Assembly: GCA_000405805.1 (NCBI GenBank)
Contig: ASPJ01000045.1
Span: 1 to 6,016, forward strand
Length of the DNA: 6,016 nt
Reading direction: 5' to 3'
Source: Fidelibacterota bacterium SCGC AAA003-L08
GTDB taxonomy: Bacteria; Fidelibacterota; Marinisomatia; SCGC-AAA003-L08; D37C17
Part shown: piece by piece, positions 1 through 6,016 of the stretch
How positions within the stretch are numbered: position 1 is the first letter of the stretch
How the letters are laid out: every line of letters begins with the position of its first letter
Translations under genes and position numbers: made by a program
The notes under the pieces: generated by a model
Told to the model about the DNA's origin: nothing
The model's database searches: none
Seen by the model: the letters and a program-made list of their open reading frames with translations, nothing else

Positions 1-354
1 GATGGTGGTGAAGGTGTGCTTGCTAATGAGTCAAACTCCTTATGGATTAATGATGATAACTCAGTAGGCTTTAATAGTGATCATGCAATTGCTGGTTTTC
101 AAATTAATATTGTTGGAGCAACTGTAAATGGTGCTTCTGGTGGAGCTGCTGAAGATGCAGAATTTATGATTTCAACGAGTCCTACTATGGTTTTAGGATT
201 TTCTTTATCAGGTGCTGTAATTCCTGCAGGATCTGGTGTATTGTTTGACCTTGATCTTTCTGGCCATATAACTGGCTTGAGTGGTATTGTTGTTTCAGAT
301 GCATCAGGAAATGCTCTTGATTTTACTTTTTCTAGGCGCCAATCAGGCAATTAA
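1..354 (+). CDS. C-terminal part of a secreted/surface protein with a cohesin-like beta-sandwich module (5' end outside window)
   Basis: The reading frame is open from base 1 (gat ggt ggt gaa, D-G-G-E) to the TAA at 352-354, so this is the last 117 residues of a longer protein; the GTG at 16 is an internal codon, not a convincing start. The visible part is rich in Gly, Ala, Ser and small hydrophobics and almost lacks Lys. It shows alternating beta-strand patterns: AGFQINIVGATVNGASGG, then MVLGFSLSGAVIPAGSGVLF, then GIVVSDASGNALDF. The order 'AGFQ..', 'GFS.SG..IPAGSG.L', 'VVSD..GNALD' matches cohesin-like modules that recur in large extracellular proteins of Marinimicrobia and related FCB bacteria. 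It ends in a short basic tail (FSRRQSGN). A role at the cell surface (adhesion or scaffold) is inferred; the substrate or partner is unknown. The signal peptide and other domains would lie upstream. No membrane segment is visible. Confidence 0.75.
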   Translation, partial: DGGEGVLANESNSLWINDDNSVGFNSDHAIAGFQINIVGATVNGASGGAAEDAEFMISTSPTMVLGFSLSGAVIPAGSGVLFDLDLSGHITGLSGIVVSDASGNALDFTFSRRQSGN

Positions 355-422
355 ATATATTCATATAATGCAAAAAATGTCATTGTTTTTTATTGACATA
401 GACTTGTAAATTATAAGCCAAT
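355..422 (+). promoter_or_regulatory. AT-rich intergenic leader of uvrB, with a candidate -10 box
   Basis: This is the only real gap between genes in the window. A perfect TATAAT lies at 364-369, but no TTGACA-like hexamer sits 16-18 bases upstream of it. A perfect TTGACA lies at 393-398, but the closest TATAAT-like sequence downstream (TTATAA, 411-416) is only 12 bases away, too near for a standard sigma-70 promoter. With normal spacing the -10 would fall on the uvrB start codon. The likeliest reading is transcription starting near 375 from the 364-369 box, giving a leader of about 45 bases. There is no Shine-Dalgarno sequence before the uvrB ATG. That a promoter exists here is inferred from position more than from motif quality. 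Confidence 0.35.
377..399. repeat. Short inverted repeat (ATGTCA / TGACAT) before uvrB
   Basis: ATGTCA at 377-382 and TGACAT at 394-399 are perfect reverse complements separated by 11 bases (TTGTTTTTTAT). An A6 run (372-377) and a T6 run (386-391) in the same place can also pair. It could be a weak terminator for the upstream surface-protein gene or an operator in the uvrB leader. The stem is only six AT-rich pairs and the T-run is in the loop rather than after the stem, so it is not a textbook intrinsic terminator. Chance occurrence in such AT-rich DNA is quite possible. Confidence 0.3.
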
Positions 423-2414
423 ATGGCAGACTTTTTAATACAATCTAATTTTTCACCTGCAGGAGATCAGCCAAAGGCCATTTCAGAGCTTGTAAGTGCC
501 TATGATAAAGGTGCTGATTTCCAAACATTGCTTGGTATCACTGGATCTGGAAAAACATTTACAATGGCCAATGTCATTGAAAAGGTCCAAAAACCAACTT
601 TGATACTATCTCATAATAAAACATTAGCAGCTCAGCTATATGGTGAATTCAAGGCACTCTTTCCTAATAATGCAGTAGGGTTTTTTATATCCTATTATGA
701 TTATTACCAGCCTGAGGCATATATGCCTGTTACAGATACATATATTGAGAAAGATATGTCTATGAATGAAGAAATTGATAGACTTCGATTAAAAGCAACC
801 TCTTATCTAATGTCACGCAAGGATGTTATTATTATTGCATCTGTTAGTTGTATTTATGGTATTGGTTCTCCAGATTCTTATAAAGATATGGTTGTTCATA
901 TTAAAGTAGGTGATACTGTTAATATTAAGGAGATGTTTTATCGTCTAGTTAATATTCATTATTCAAGAAATGATATAGTTTTAGAGCCGGGTACTTTTAG
1001 GGCAAGAGGAGATGTGGTTGAAATATATCCTTTTTATGAAGATTATGCGATTAGAGCTGAGTTTTTTGGAGATGAAATTGAGAAGATATATTCATTCAAT
1101 GTTATGACAGGTGAAAAATATGAGGATTTAGATGTATTTTCTATTTTTCCAGCAAAGCATTTTGTAACTACACGAGATAATCTAAACAGATCAATGGGAG
1201 ATATTAGAACTGAATTATCTGAAAGATTAAAATTTCTCAGAAGTGAAGATAAATTACTTGAAGCACAAAGATTGGAACAGAGAACTCTATATGATTTAGA
1301 GATGATGACTGAGCTTGGCTATTGTTCTGGAGTTGAGAATTATTCTATGCATTTAGATGGAAGAAGTAGAGGAGAAAGGCCTAGTACATTGATTGACTTC
1401 TTTCCGGAAGATTATTTGATGTTCATTGATGAGTCACACGTATCAACTCCACAGGTCAGAGCCATGTATAATGGGGACCGTTCTAGAAAAGAAAGTTTAA
1501 TTGAACATGGTTTTAGACTCCCCTCTGCGTATGATAATCGTCCAATGAAGTTCGAAGAATTTGAAAAATCATTAAACAAGGTAATATTTGTATCAGCAAC
1601 CCCTACTGATTATGAATTAGAACACTCAGAGGGAGTGATTGTAGAACAAATTATTAGGCCTACAGGTCTTTTGGATCCAGTAGTAGAGGTCAAACCAGCA
1701 GAAGGTCAAATTGATTATTTGATTAGTGAAATTAATAAAGTAGTAGAAAAAAATGAGAGAGTATTAGTAACAACCCTTACTAAAAGAATGGCTGAAGATT
1801 TAACTGATTATTTAAAGGGAGTTGGTATTAGAGCCGAGTACATGCATAGTGATATAGATACAATTGAAAGAATTAATATTCTCCGTGGTCTTCGAACACA
1901 AGCATTTGATGTGCTAGTAGGAATTAATTTACTTCGTGAAGGATTAGATCTCCCTGAAGTATCTATGGTTGCTGTCTTAGATGCTGATAAAGAAGGTTTT
2001 TTACGATCTAAAACATCATTATTACAGGTTTCAGGTAGAGCTGCACGTAATATAAATGGAAGGGTATTATTGTTTGGTGATAAGGTAACCAATTCTATGC
2101 AGCATTTAATTGATGAGACAGATAGACGGAGGGAAATACAGCGAAAGTATAATAAAGCAAATAATATTACCCCGCGGTCCATTGTCAAATCATTGGATGA
2201 AATTAAACAATCTACTATGGTTGCTAAAGAGTTAGATATATTAGAGTCAGAGTTTAATCTTGAAGAAGATAATATTGATAATGTTGAGACTAATGATTTG
2301 CTTGAAAAGTTAAATAGGCAAATGCTGAATTGTGCAAAGAAATTACATTTTGAAGATGCCGCAATGTTAAGAGATAAAATAAATAAAATTAAAGAAGGTA
2401 TAAATAATGATTAA
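423..2414 (+). CDS. uvrB: UvrABC excinuclease subunit B
   Basis: UvrB is the damage-verifying ATPase of nucleotide excision repair. It is loaded by UvrA, probes the strand with its beta-hairpin and recruits UvrC for incision in the cytoplasm. The 663 residues are close to the family length (about 670). The N-terminus FSPAGDQPKAI (10-20) fixes the ATG at 423 as the start. Visible motifs are Walker A GITGSGKT (38-45), the beta-hairpin segment YYDYYQPEAY..DTYIEKD (91-111), Walker B DESH (336-339) followed by MYNGDRSRKE (348-357), SATP (391-394), GINLLREGLDLPE (500-512) and motif VI QVSGRAARN (535-543). The C-terminal UVR domain (about 625-659), which contacts UvrC/UvrA, is intact. Motif VI is usually QTIGRAARN, so two positions differ here. 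No Shine-Dalgarno sequence is seen upstream. It is first in a tight gene run, and its stop overlaps purD by 8 bases. Confidence 0.98.
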   Translation: MADFLIQSNFSPAGDQPKAISELVSAYDKGADFQTLLGITGSGKTFTMANVIEKVQKPTLILSHNKTLAAQLYGEFKALFPNNAVGFFISYYDYYQPEAYMPVTDTYIEKDMSMNEEIDRLRLKATSYLMSRKDVIIIASVSCIYGIGSPDSYKDMVVHIKVGDTVNIKEMFYRLVNIHYSRNDIVLEPGTFRARGDVVEIYPFYEDYAIRAEFFGDEIEKIYSFNVMTGEKYEDLDVFSIFPAKHFVTTRDNLNRSMGDIRTELSERLKFLRSEDKLLEAQRLEQRTLYDLEMMTELGYCSGVENYSMHLDGRSRGERPSTLIDFFPEDYLMFIDESHVSTPQVRAMYNGDRSRKESLIEHGFRLPSAYDNRPMKFEEFEKSLNKVIFVSATPTDYELEHSEGVIVEQIIRPTGLLDPVVEVKPAEGQIDYLISEINKVVEKNERVLVTTLTKRMAEDLTDYLKGVGIRAEYMHSDIDTIERINILRGLRTQAFDVLVGINLLREGLDLPEVSMVAVLDADKEGFLRSKTSLLQVSGRAARNINGRVLLFGDKVTNSMQHLIDETDRRREIQRKYNKANNITPRSIVKSLDEIKQSTMVAKELDILESEFNLEEDNIDNVETNDLLEKLNRQMLNCAKKLHFEDAAMLRDKINKIKEGINND

Positions 2415-3681
2415 AAAAAGAAAAGTATTAGTGCTGGGCTCAGGAGGTAGAGAACATGCCTTTGTATATAAGTTTCACAATGATCCTTTGGTATCAGAGA
2501 TTTTTTGTTCTCCAGGAAATGGGGGGACAGGTTTAATCGCTAAAAACATCTTATTAGATTTAGATAATCATAATGAGATCATGAGTTTTGTTAAAGATAA
2601 TAATATTGATCTTACCGTAGTAGGCCCAGAGAATCCATTAGCAGATGGTATTGTAGATTCGTTTAGAAAATCAAACTTAATTATCTTTGGTCCAGATGCA
2701 TTCTGCGCTCAATTAGAAAGCAGTAAGATATTTGCGAGAGATATAATGTCTGAATATAATATTCCACATCCTAAATATTATGCATGTAGTAATAAGCAAG
2801 AAGCTATGGAAGCTAAAAATACTTTAGGACTCCCTATAGTTTTAAAAGCAGATGGCCTTGCTGCAGGCAAGGGTGTAATTATCTGCAACACTGAGTCTGA
2901 ATTTGATGATGGATTAAAGCATATGTATGAAAAAAATACTTTTGGGGAAGCTTCAAAATTAGTATCAGTTGAGGAATGTCTAATTGGCGAAGAATTATCT
3001 GTATTTGCAGTATGTGAGGGCAAGAATTATAAGATATTAAATACAGCTCAGGATCATAAGCGTGTTTTTGATAATGATTTAGGGCCTAATACAGGTGGTA
3101 TGGGAGCCTATTCTCCAACTCCTCTTTCTACAAATAGCATAATTACTCAAACATCTAGAAATATTATTGAACCAACATTAAAAGCGATGAATGATAAGGG
3201 ACATCCTTATTCAGGCTTTTTATATGTAGGTATTATGATTGTAGATGGTAAGCCTTATGTTATTGAATATAATGTAAGAATGGGAGACCCTGAAACGCAG
3301 GTTGTACTCCCTCTTTTAGAGTCTTCATTATTTGATTTATTATATAAATCTGCGACAGAATCACTTTCTGATGTAGATATGCAAATAGCAGATAAAACAG
3401 CTGTAACAGTTGTTTTAGCATCTAAAGGATATCCAAATCATTATGAGAAAAATATGGTTATTGATATGCAGATTGATGAAGGTGATTTGGTGTTTCATGC
3501 AGGAACAACTATTGATAAAGGGTTACTTTATGCAACAGGGGGTAGAGTTTTAAATGTTGTTGGGTTTGGGAATAATCTGCAAGAAGCAATATTGGATGCC
3601 TATAAAATTTCAAATCGCATTAAATTTAAAAATAAATATTTTAGAACTGATATTGGACAAAAGGGCCTTAGATATAAATAA
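2407..3681 (+). CDS. purD: Phosphoribosylamine-glycine ligase (GARS)
   Basis: PurD catalyses the second step of de novo purine synthesis: ATP-dependent ligation of glycine to 5-phosphoribosylamine, giving glycinamide ribonucleotide. The 424 residues match the usual stand-alone enzyme (about 420-430), with no fusion to PurM or PurN. The N-terminal domain starts with VLVLGSGGREHA (7-18), then SPGNGG (35-40) and VVGPENPLADGIVD (71-84). The ATP-grasp domain shows PIVLKADGLAAGKGVII (143-159), EECLIGEELSVF (189-200), AQDHKRVFDNDLGPNTGGMGAYSP (215-238) and the metal-binding IEYNVRMGDPETQ (286-298). The C-terminal domain includes TAVTVVLASKGYP (331-343) and HAGT (364-367). The ATG at 2407 lies inside the end of uvrB (8-base overlap, different frame), with AAGG at 2395-2398 as ribosome binding site, so translation is probably coupled to uvrB. 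All expected motifs are present and it looks functional. Confidence 0.98.
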   Translation: MIKKRKVLVLGSGGREHAFVYKFHNDPLVSEIFCSPGNGGTGLIAKNILLDLDNHNEIMSFVKDNNIDLTVVGPENPLADGIVDSFRKSNLIIFGPDAFCAQLESSKIFARDIMSEYNIPHPKYYACSNKQEAMEAKNTLGLPIVLKADGLAAGKGVIICNTESEFDDGLKHMYEKNTFGEASKLVSVEECLIGEELSVFAVCEGKNYKILNTAQDHKRVFDNDLGPNTGGMGAYSPTPLSTNSIITQTSRNIIEPTLKAMNDKGHPYSGFLYVGIMIVDGKPYVIEYNVRMGDPETQVVLPLLESSLFDLLYKSATESLSDVDMQIADKTAVTVVLASKGYPNHYEKNMVIDMQIDEGDLVFHAGTTIDKGLLYATGGRVLNVVGFGNNLQEAILDAYKISNRIKFKNKYFRTDIGQKGLRYK

Positions 3682-3684
3682 ATT

Positions 3685-3689
3685 AGGAG
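3685..3689 (+). promoter_or_regulatory. Ribosome binding site of the sigma-54 activator gene
   Basis: AGGAG lies six bases before the ATG at 3696, in the 14-base gap after the purD stop. It is the strongest Shine-Dalgarno sequence in the window and supports the chosen start, which would otherwise be doubtful because the protein lacks the usual N-terminal sensory domain. Confidence 0.8.
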
Positions 3690-3695
3690 AATAAT

Positions 3696-4910
3696 ATGAG
3701 TATTGATATCAATAAAATTAGAAAATCAGTTGGATTTATAGGTGAGTCAGATCAGATTCATGATATGCTTACAACTATCGGTCAGGTAGCTACTACGGAT
3801 ATTATTGTTCTTATAAACGGTGAGTCTGGGAGTGGAAAAGAAATGGTCGCTAAAGCTATACATAAAAGTAGCAAGAGAAAATTTGAATCTATGATTACTG
3901 TTAATTGTGCGGCGATTCCTGCTGGAACGATTGAAAGTGAATTGTTTGGACATAAAAAAGGATCTTTCACTGGAGCCTCTGAAAATAGAAAGGGATATTT
4001 TGAAGCAGCAGATAAAGGAACAATTTTCTTAGATGAAATTGGAGATATGCCAATAGAAACTCAGGCAAAATTACTGCGTGTAATTGAACAAAAAGAATTT
4101 ATCAGAGTAGGTGATACTAAAACTCAGAAATCAGATGTTAGAATCATAGCTGCAACAAATAGAGATTTATATTCAGAAATCAAAAAAGGTAATTTTAGAC
4201 AGGATCTTTATTTTAGACTAAAAACAATTACTATTAATGTAGCTCCCCTTAGAGATCATACAGATGACATAAGTTTATATATTGAAAGATTTGGGTTGGA
4301 GTTCACTGCTAAAAACGATATTCATTTTAAAGGTTTTACTCCAGACGCCATCCAAGTTATGAAAAAGTTTTCATGGCCAGGAAATGTAAGAGAATTGAAA
4401 AATACAGTAGAGAGTGTAATTGTTATGAACAAAGGTGAAAGAATTAGTCCTGATATGGTTAAATTATCACTAGGTATAAGTGAATATAATAGTGATTCTA
4501 ATCTTCCAGTGTTTACTAATGACGATTCAGATAAAGTAGAAAGGGAGTTGATACTGAAGCAATTATTGTTTTTGAGGCAAGATGTTAATGATTTAAAACA
4601 AATTTTATTAAGAGATGACAATATTGGAGATACAGTAAAACCATCTAATCCAGCGCTTTATTTGCCTATTGAAAGACAGGGCAACTATGGCAATAATGTA
4701 AGTATTGAAGATGGTAGTATTAAAGGTATAAAGGATACTGCAATAGGTGAATTAACCTTAGAAGAAATTGAACAGGAAATTATTGAGAAAACCTTGAAAA
4801 AATTCAATGCTAATAGAAGGAAAACTGCAAAAGCATTAAATATATCTGAGAGAACTTTATATAGAAAAATTAATGAATATGGTTTGGATAAAAAAAAGAA
4901 TGGCGAATAA
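3696..4910 (+). CDS. Sigma-54-dependent transcriptional activator, AAA+ plus Fis-type HTH, no receiver domain
   Basis: This is a bacterial enhancer-binding protein that uses ATP hydrolysis to open promoters held by RNA polymerase with sigma-54. In its 404 residues the AAA+ domain spans about 12-260: Walker A GESGSGKE (42-49), sigma-54 contact loop GSFTGA (89-94; usually GAFTGA), Walker B TIFLDE (109-114), sensor I AATNRDL (152-158), arginine region FRQDLYFRL (167-175) and sensor II WPGNVREL (227-234). A polar linker (about 262-350) contains a probable amphipathic helix VERELILKQLLFLRQDVNDLKQILL (281-305). A Fis-type helix-turn-helix closes the protein (about 355-397, RRKTAKALNISERTLYRKINEYG). 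Only about ten residues precede the AAA+ core, so there is no receiver, PAS or GAF domain. The good RBS argues that this is real rather than truncation. The same layout, followed by lptE, is known in Bacteroidota. Targets are not visible here. Confidence 0.95.
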   Translation: MSIDINKIRKSVGFIGESDQIHDMLTTIGQVATTDIIVLINGESGSGKEMVAKAIHKSSKRKFESMITVNCAAIPAGTIESELFGHKKGSFTGASENRKGYFEAADKGTIFLDEIGDMPIETQAKLLRVIEQKEFIRVGDTKTQKSDVRIIAATNRDLYSEIKKGNFRQDLYFRLKTITINVAPLRDHTDDISLYIERFGLEFTAKNDIHFKGFTPDAIQVMKKFSWPGNVRELKNTVESVIVMNKGERISPDMVKLSLGISEYNSDSNLPVFTNDDSDKVERELILKQLLFLRQDVNDLKQILLRDDNIGDTVKPSNPALYLPIERQGNYGNNVSIEDGSIKGIKDTAIGELTLEEIEQEIIEKTLKKFNANRRKTAKALNISERTLYRKINEYGLDKKKNGE

Positions 4911-5460
4911 ATTTTATATATTATTTTTTATTTTTTCATGTGGGTTTTACTCAACTCTAGGTTCATTGCCAGTTCATATTGATTCAATATATGTTCATCC
5001 AATTGTCAATGAATCAGCTGAATATTCAATATCAGCACAATTGGCAGATAATATATCTGAAAATCTTATTAATGAAAACGTTATAAAAATCACAGATTGG
5101 GATTTGGCTGATAGTCGATTGGAAATTAAAATATTAGAGGTTAAAGATACTCCTAATATATATGGGGTAAATACAAATAATGAATATAGTCAGGTTGATG
5201 AATGGAAAATAACAATAATATCCAAGGTAAGTTGGCTAGATGTTGTAAAAAATGAAATATTATTTGAAAATAATATTCAGTCTTTTGGTATATATGGAAA
5301 CTCATCTGATATGAATATAGATGGCATTGATAATGATGGTGATAATTTATTTGATAATAATGATGCAGATGAATTTGGTCCTCCAAGAGAAGGTGCTATT
5401 AGAATTGCGGTTGAAAAATTGTCTAGAGAAATAATCAATCAAATTACATCAACATGGTAA
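4900..5460 (+). CDS. lptE: LptE-like outer-membrane lipoprotein (LPS assembly) with an Asp-rich inserted loop
   Basis: This is a probable outer-membrane lipoprotein that would partner LptD to insert lipopolysaccharide. From ATG 4900 it has 186 residues: a short signal peptide (MANKFYILFFIFS) and a lipobox-like IFS|C with the lipidated Cys at 14, followed by GFYS like the CG.YS start of Bacteroidota LptE. The segment SIYVHPIVNESAEYS (29-43), with SAQLADNISENLI following, fits the family's 'i.v..f.N.s......ls..ltd.l...l' pattern, and the protein ends in a helix REIINQITSTW like family members ending in W. Between strand IQSFGIYG and the last helix lies an insert (137-164) with DGIDNDGDNLFDNNDADE, resembling calcium- or metal-binding loops. 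The start overlaps the regulator by 11 bases, with only a weak GGA (4886-4888) as RBS; in-frame ATGs at 4873 and 4879 would lengthen the basic n-region. Identification rests on pattern and context, so the symbol is tentative. Confidence 0.7.
   Translation: MANKFYILFFIFSCGFYSTLGSLPVHIDSIYVHPIVNESAEYSISAQLADNISENLINENVIKITDWDLADSRLEIKILEVKDTPNIYGVNTNNEYSQVDEWKITIISKVSWLDVVKNEILFENNIQSFGIYGNSSDMNIDGIDNDGDNLFDNNDADEFGPPREGAIRIAVEKLSREIINQITSTW
5308..5391 (+). other. Putative calcium/metal-binding loop encoded within the lptE-like gene
   Basis: Residues 137-164 of the LptE-like protein hold ten Asp and four Asn in 28 positions, including the spaced series D144-N-D146-G-D148-N-L-F-D152 and then D155 and D157. 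This spacing resembles thrombospondin type-3, EF-hand-like and MopE-type (DGIDND.DG..DE) metal-binding loops of secreted proteins. Metal binding is inferred from the pattern only. Confidence 0.6.
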
Positions 5461-5463
5461 ATT

Positions 5464-5467
5464 AGGA
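5464..5467 (+). promoter_or_regulatory. Ribosome binding site of asnS
   Basis: AGGA lies five bases before the ATG at 5473, in the 12-base gap after the lptE-like stop. It supports that ATG as the start of asnS. Confidence 0.65.
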
Positions 5468-5472
5468 TATTT

Positions 5473-6016
5473 ATGGAAATAATTAGAACAAATCAATTAA
5501 GAGATAATGTTGATAAAATAATTAGAATAAATGGATGGGTCTACAATAGTAGATGTAGTGGGAAAATCGGATTTTTAATGTTAAGAGACGGGTTCTCAAC
5601 TATTCAATGTATTATTAGTATCAATGATGTTGGAGAAGAAAAATTCAATGAATTTAAAACATATACTCAAGAAAGTTCAGTAAGTGTGACTGGCAAGGTA
5701 GTAGCGAATGATAGAGCTCCTAGTGGCTATGAAATAATTATTGAAAATATAATTTTATATCATTTAAGTGCTGATTATCCAATAACACCTAAGGAGCACG
5801 GAACTGATTTCTTGATGAATAATAGACACTTATGGCTCAGGTCTAAACGTCAACATTCTATAATGAAAATCAGACATCAGATAATAAAAGCTACAAGGGA
5901 TTTTTTTGATTCCAATGATTTTACATTGATTGACACGCCTATATTCACACCAAATTCAGCAGAGGGTACTACGACATTATTTGAAACGGAATATTTTGGG
6001 AAGATGGCATATTTAG
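5473..6016 (+). CDS. asnS: Asparaginyl-tRNA synthetase, N-terminal part (3' end outside window)
   Basis: AsnRS is a class IIb enzyme that charges tRNA-Asn with asparagine. The frame is open from ATG 5473 to the window edge, giving 181 residues of an enzyme usually about 430-470 long. Residues about 16-97 are the OB-fold anticodon-binding domain: INGWVYNSRCSGKIGFLMLRDG (19-40), QESSVSVTGKV (66-76) and APSGYEI (82-88). The linker DYPITPKEHG (101-110), then FLMNNRHLWLRSKRQ (113-127), is typical of AsnRS; AspRS has different sequence here. Class II motif 1 is present (FTLIDTPIFTP, 150-160), followed by EGTTTLFETEYFG (164-176). Motifs 2 and 3 would lie beyond the edge. Having a direct AsnRS suggests that Asn-tRNA need not be made only by transamidation. 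It is last of five closely spaced genes, 12 bases after the lptE-like gene. Confidence 0.95.
   Translation, partial: MEIIRTNQLRDNVDKIIRINGWVYNSRCSGKIGFLMLRDGFSTIQCIISINDVGEEKFNEFKTYTQESSVSVTGKVVANDRAPSGYEIIIENIILYHLSADYPITPKEHGTDFLMNNRHLWLRSKRQHSIMKIRHQIIKATRDFFDSNDFTLIDTPIFTPNSAEGTTTLFETEYFGKMAYL

Larger units (their letters stand above)
423..6016 (+). other. Predicted operon uvrB-purD-sigma-54 activator-lptE-like-asnS
   Basis: Five same-strand genes follow with junctions of -8, +14, -11 and +12 bases, leaving no room for normal internal promoters or terminators between them. The two overlaps (2407-2414 and 4900-4910) suggest translational coupling. Promoters inside the coding sequences cannot be excluded, and the run may continue past the window. 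Confidence 0.6.

Noticed and set aside
334..349. GG-N10-GC pattern (AGGCGCCAATCAGGCA) resembling a sigma-54 -24/-12 promoter upstream of uvrB
   Set aside because: Only about 7 of the 12 informative positions match, the TT before the -12 GC is missing, and it lies inside the end of the upstream coding sequence; chance is likely.
16..354. GTG at 16 as the start of a complete small protein
   Set aside because: The frame is open to the window edge, there is no ribosome binding site, and the domain would be cut; it is the tail of a larger gene.
393..416. TTGACA with TTATAA as a sigma-70 promoter for uvrB
   Set aside because: The 12-base spacer is too short, and the conserved UvrB N-terminus rules out a later start codon that would make a standard spacing possible.
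1808..2188. A 126-codon open frame on the minus strand inside uvrB
   Set aside because: It lies wholly within the clearly coding uvrB frame, has no recognisable domain, and its composition is what the antisense of AT-rich coding DNA gives.
4322..4621. A 99-codon minus-strand open frame inside the sigma-54 activator gene
   Set aside because: It is antisense to the conserved AAA+ end and linker, is Ser/Leu/Ile-rich as such shadows are, and has no motif or ribosome binding site.
4873..4899. Earlier in-frame ATGs (4873 and 4879) as the start of the lptE-like gene
   Set aside because: They give a longer basic N-terminus with no ribosome binding site and a deeper overlap with the regulator gene. 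ATG 4900 gives a compact lipoprotein signal; the longer forms cannot be fully excluded.
5153..5386. A His/Tyr-rich minus-strand open frame inside the lptE-like gene
   Set aside because: The His/Tyr richness is the reverse complement of the Asp/Asn codons in the metal-binding-like loop and does not indicate a real protein.

Overview
The window is AT-rich (roughly one third G+C by eye), densely coded, and all recognisable genes lie on the + strand. The best guess for the source is a marine, Gram-negative bacterium of the FCB group, most like Candidatus Marinimicrobia (SAR406). Three things suggest this. The first gene ends in a cohesin-like surface module of a style I associate with that lineage. 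A receiver-less sigma-54 activator is followed directly by an LptE-like lipoprotein, a pairing I know from Bacteroidota-type genomes. An aspartate-rich metal-binding loop also sits inside the lipoprotein. This assignment comes from memory of protein families, not from a search.

Layout: positions 1-354 are the 3' end of a secreted or surface protein gene that begins upstream of the window. A 68-base AT-rich gap (355-422) follows, holding a TATAAT box and a small inverted repeat. It is the only real intergenic space and the likely place where a new transcript starts. From 423 to the end, five genes are packed with overlaps or gaps of 14 bases or less: uvrB (nucleotide excision repair), purD (purine synthesis), a sigma-54-dependent activator with AAA+ and Fis-type DNA-binding domains but no sensory domain, an lptE-like outer-membrane lipoprotein gene, and the 5' part of asnS (asparaginyl-tRNA synthetase), which runs off the right edge.

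The five genes look co-transcribed, but they do not form one pathway. uvrB, purD and asnS are housekeeping genes. The regulator and the LptE-like protein are the pair most likely to be linked in function (envelope biogenesis), which is an inference from adjacency. No CRISPR array, transposon, tRNA, rRNA or clear new defence system is visible. The most unusual item is an Asp/Asn-rich putative calcium-binding loop inserted near the C-terminus of the LptE-like protein. Secondary points are a GSFTGA variant of the sigma-54 contact loop and a diverged helicase motif VI in UvrB.
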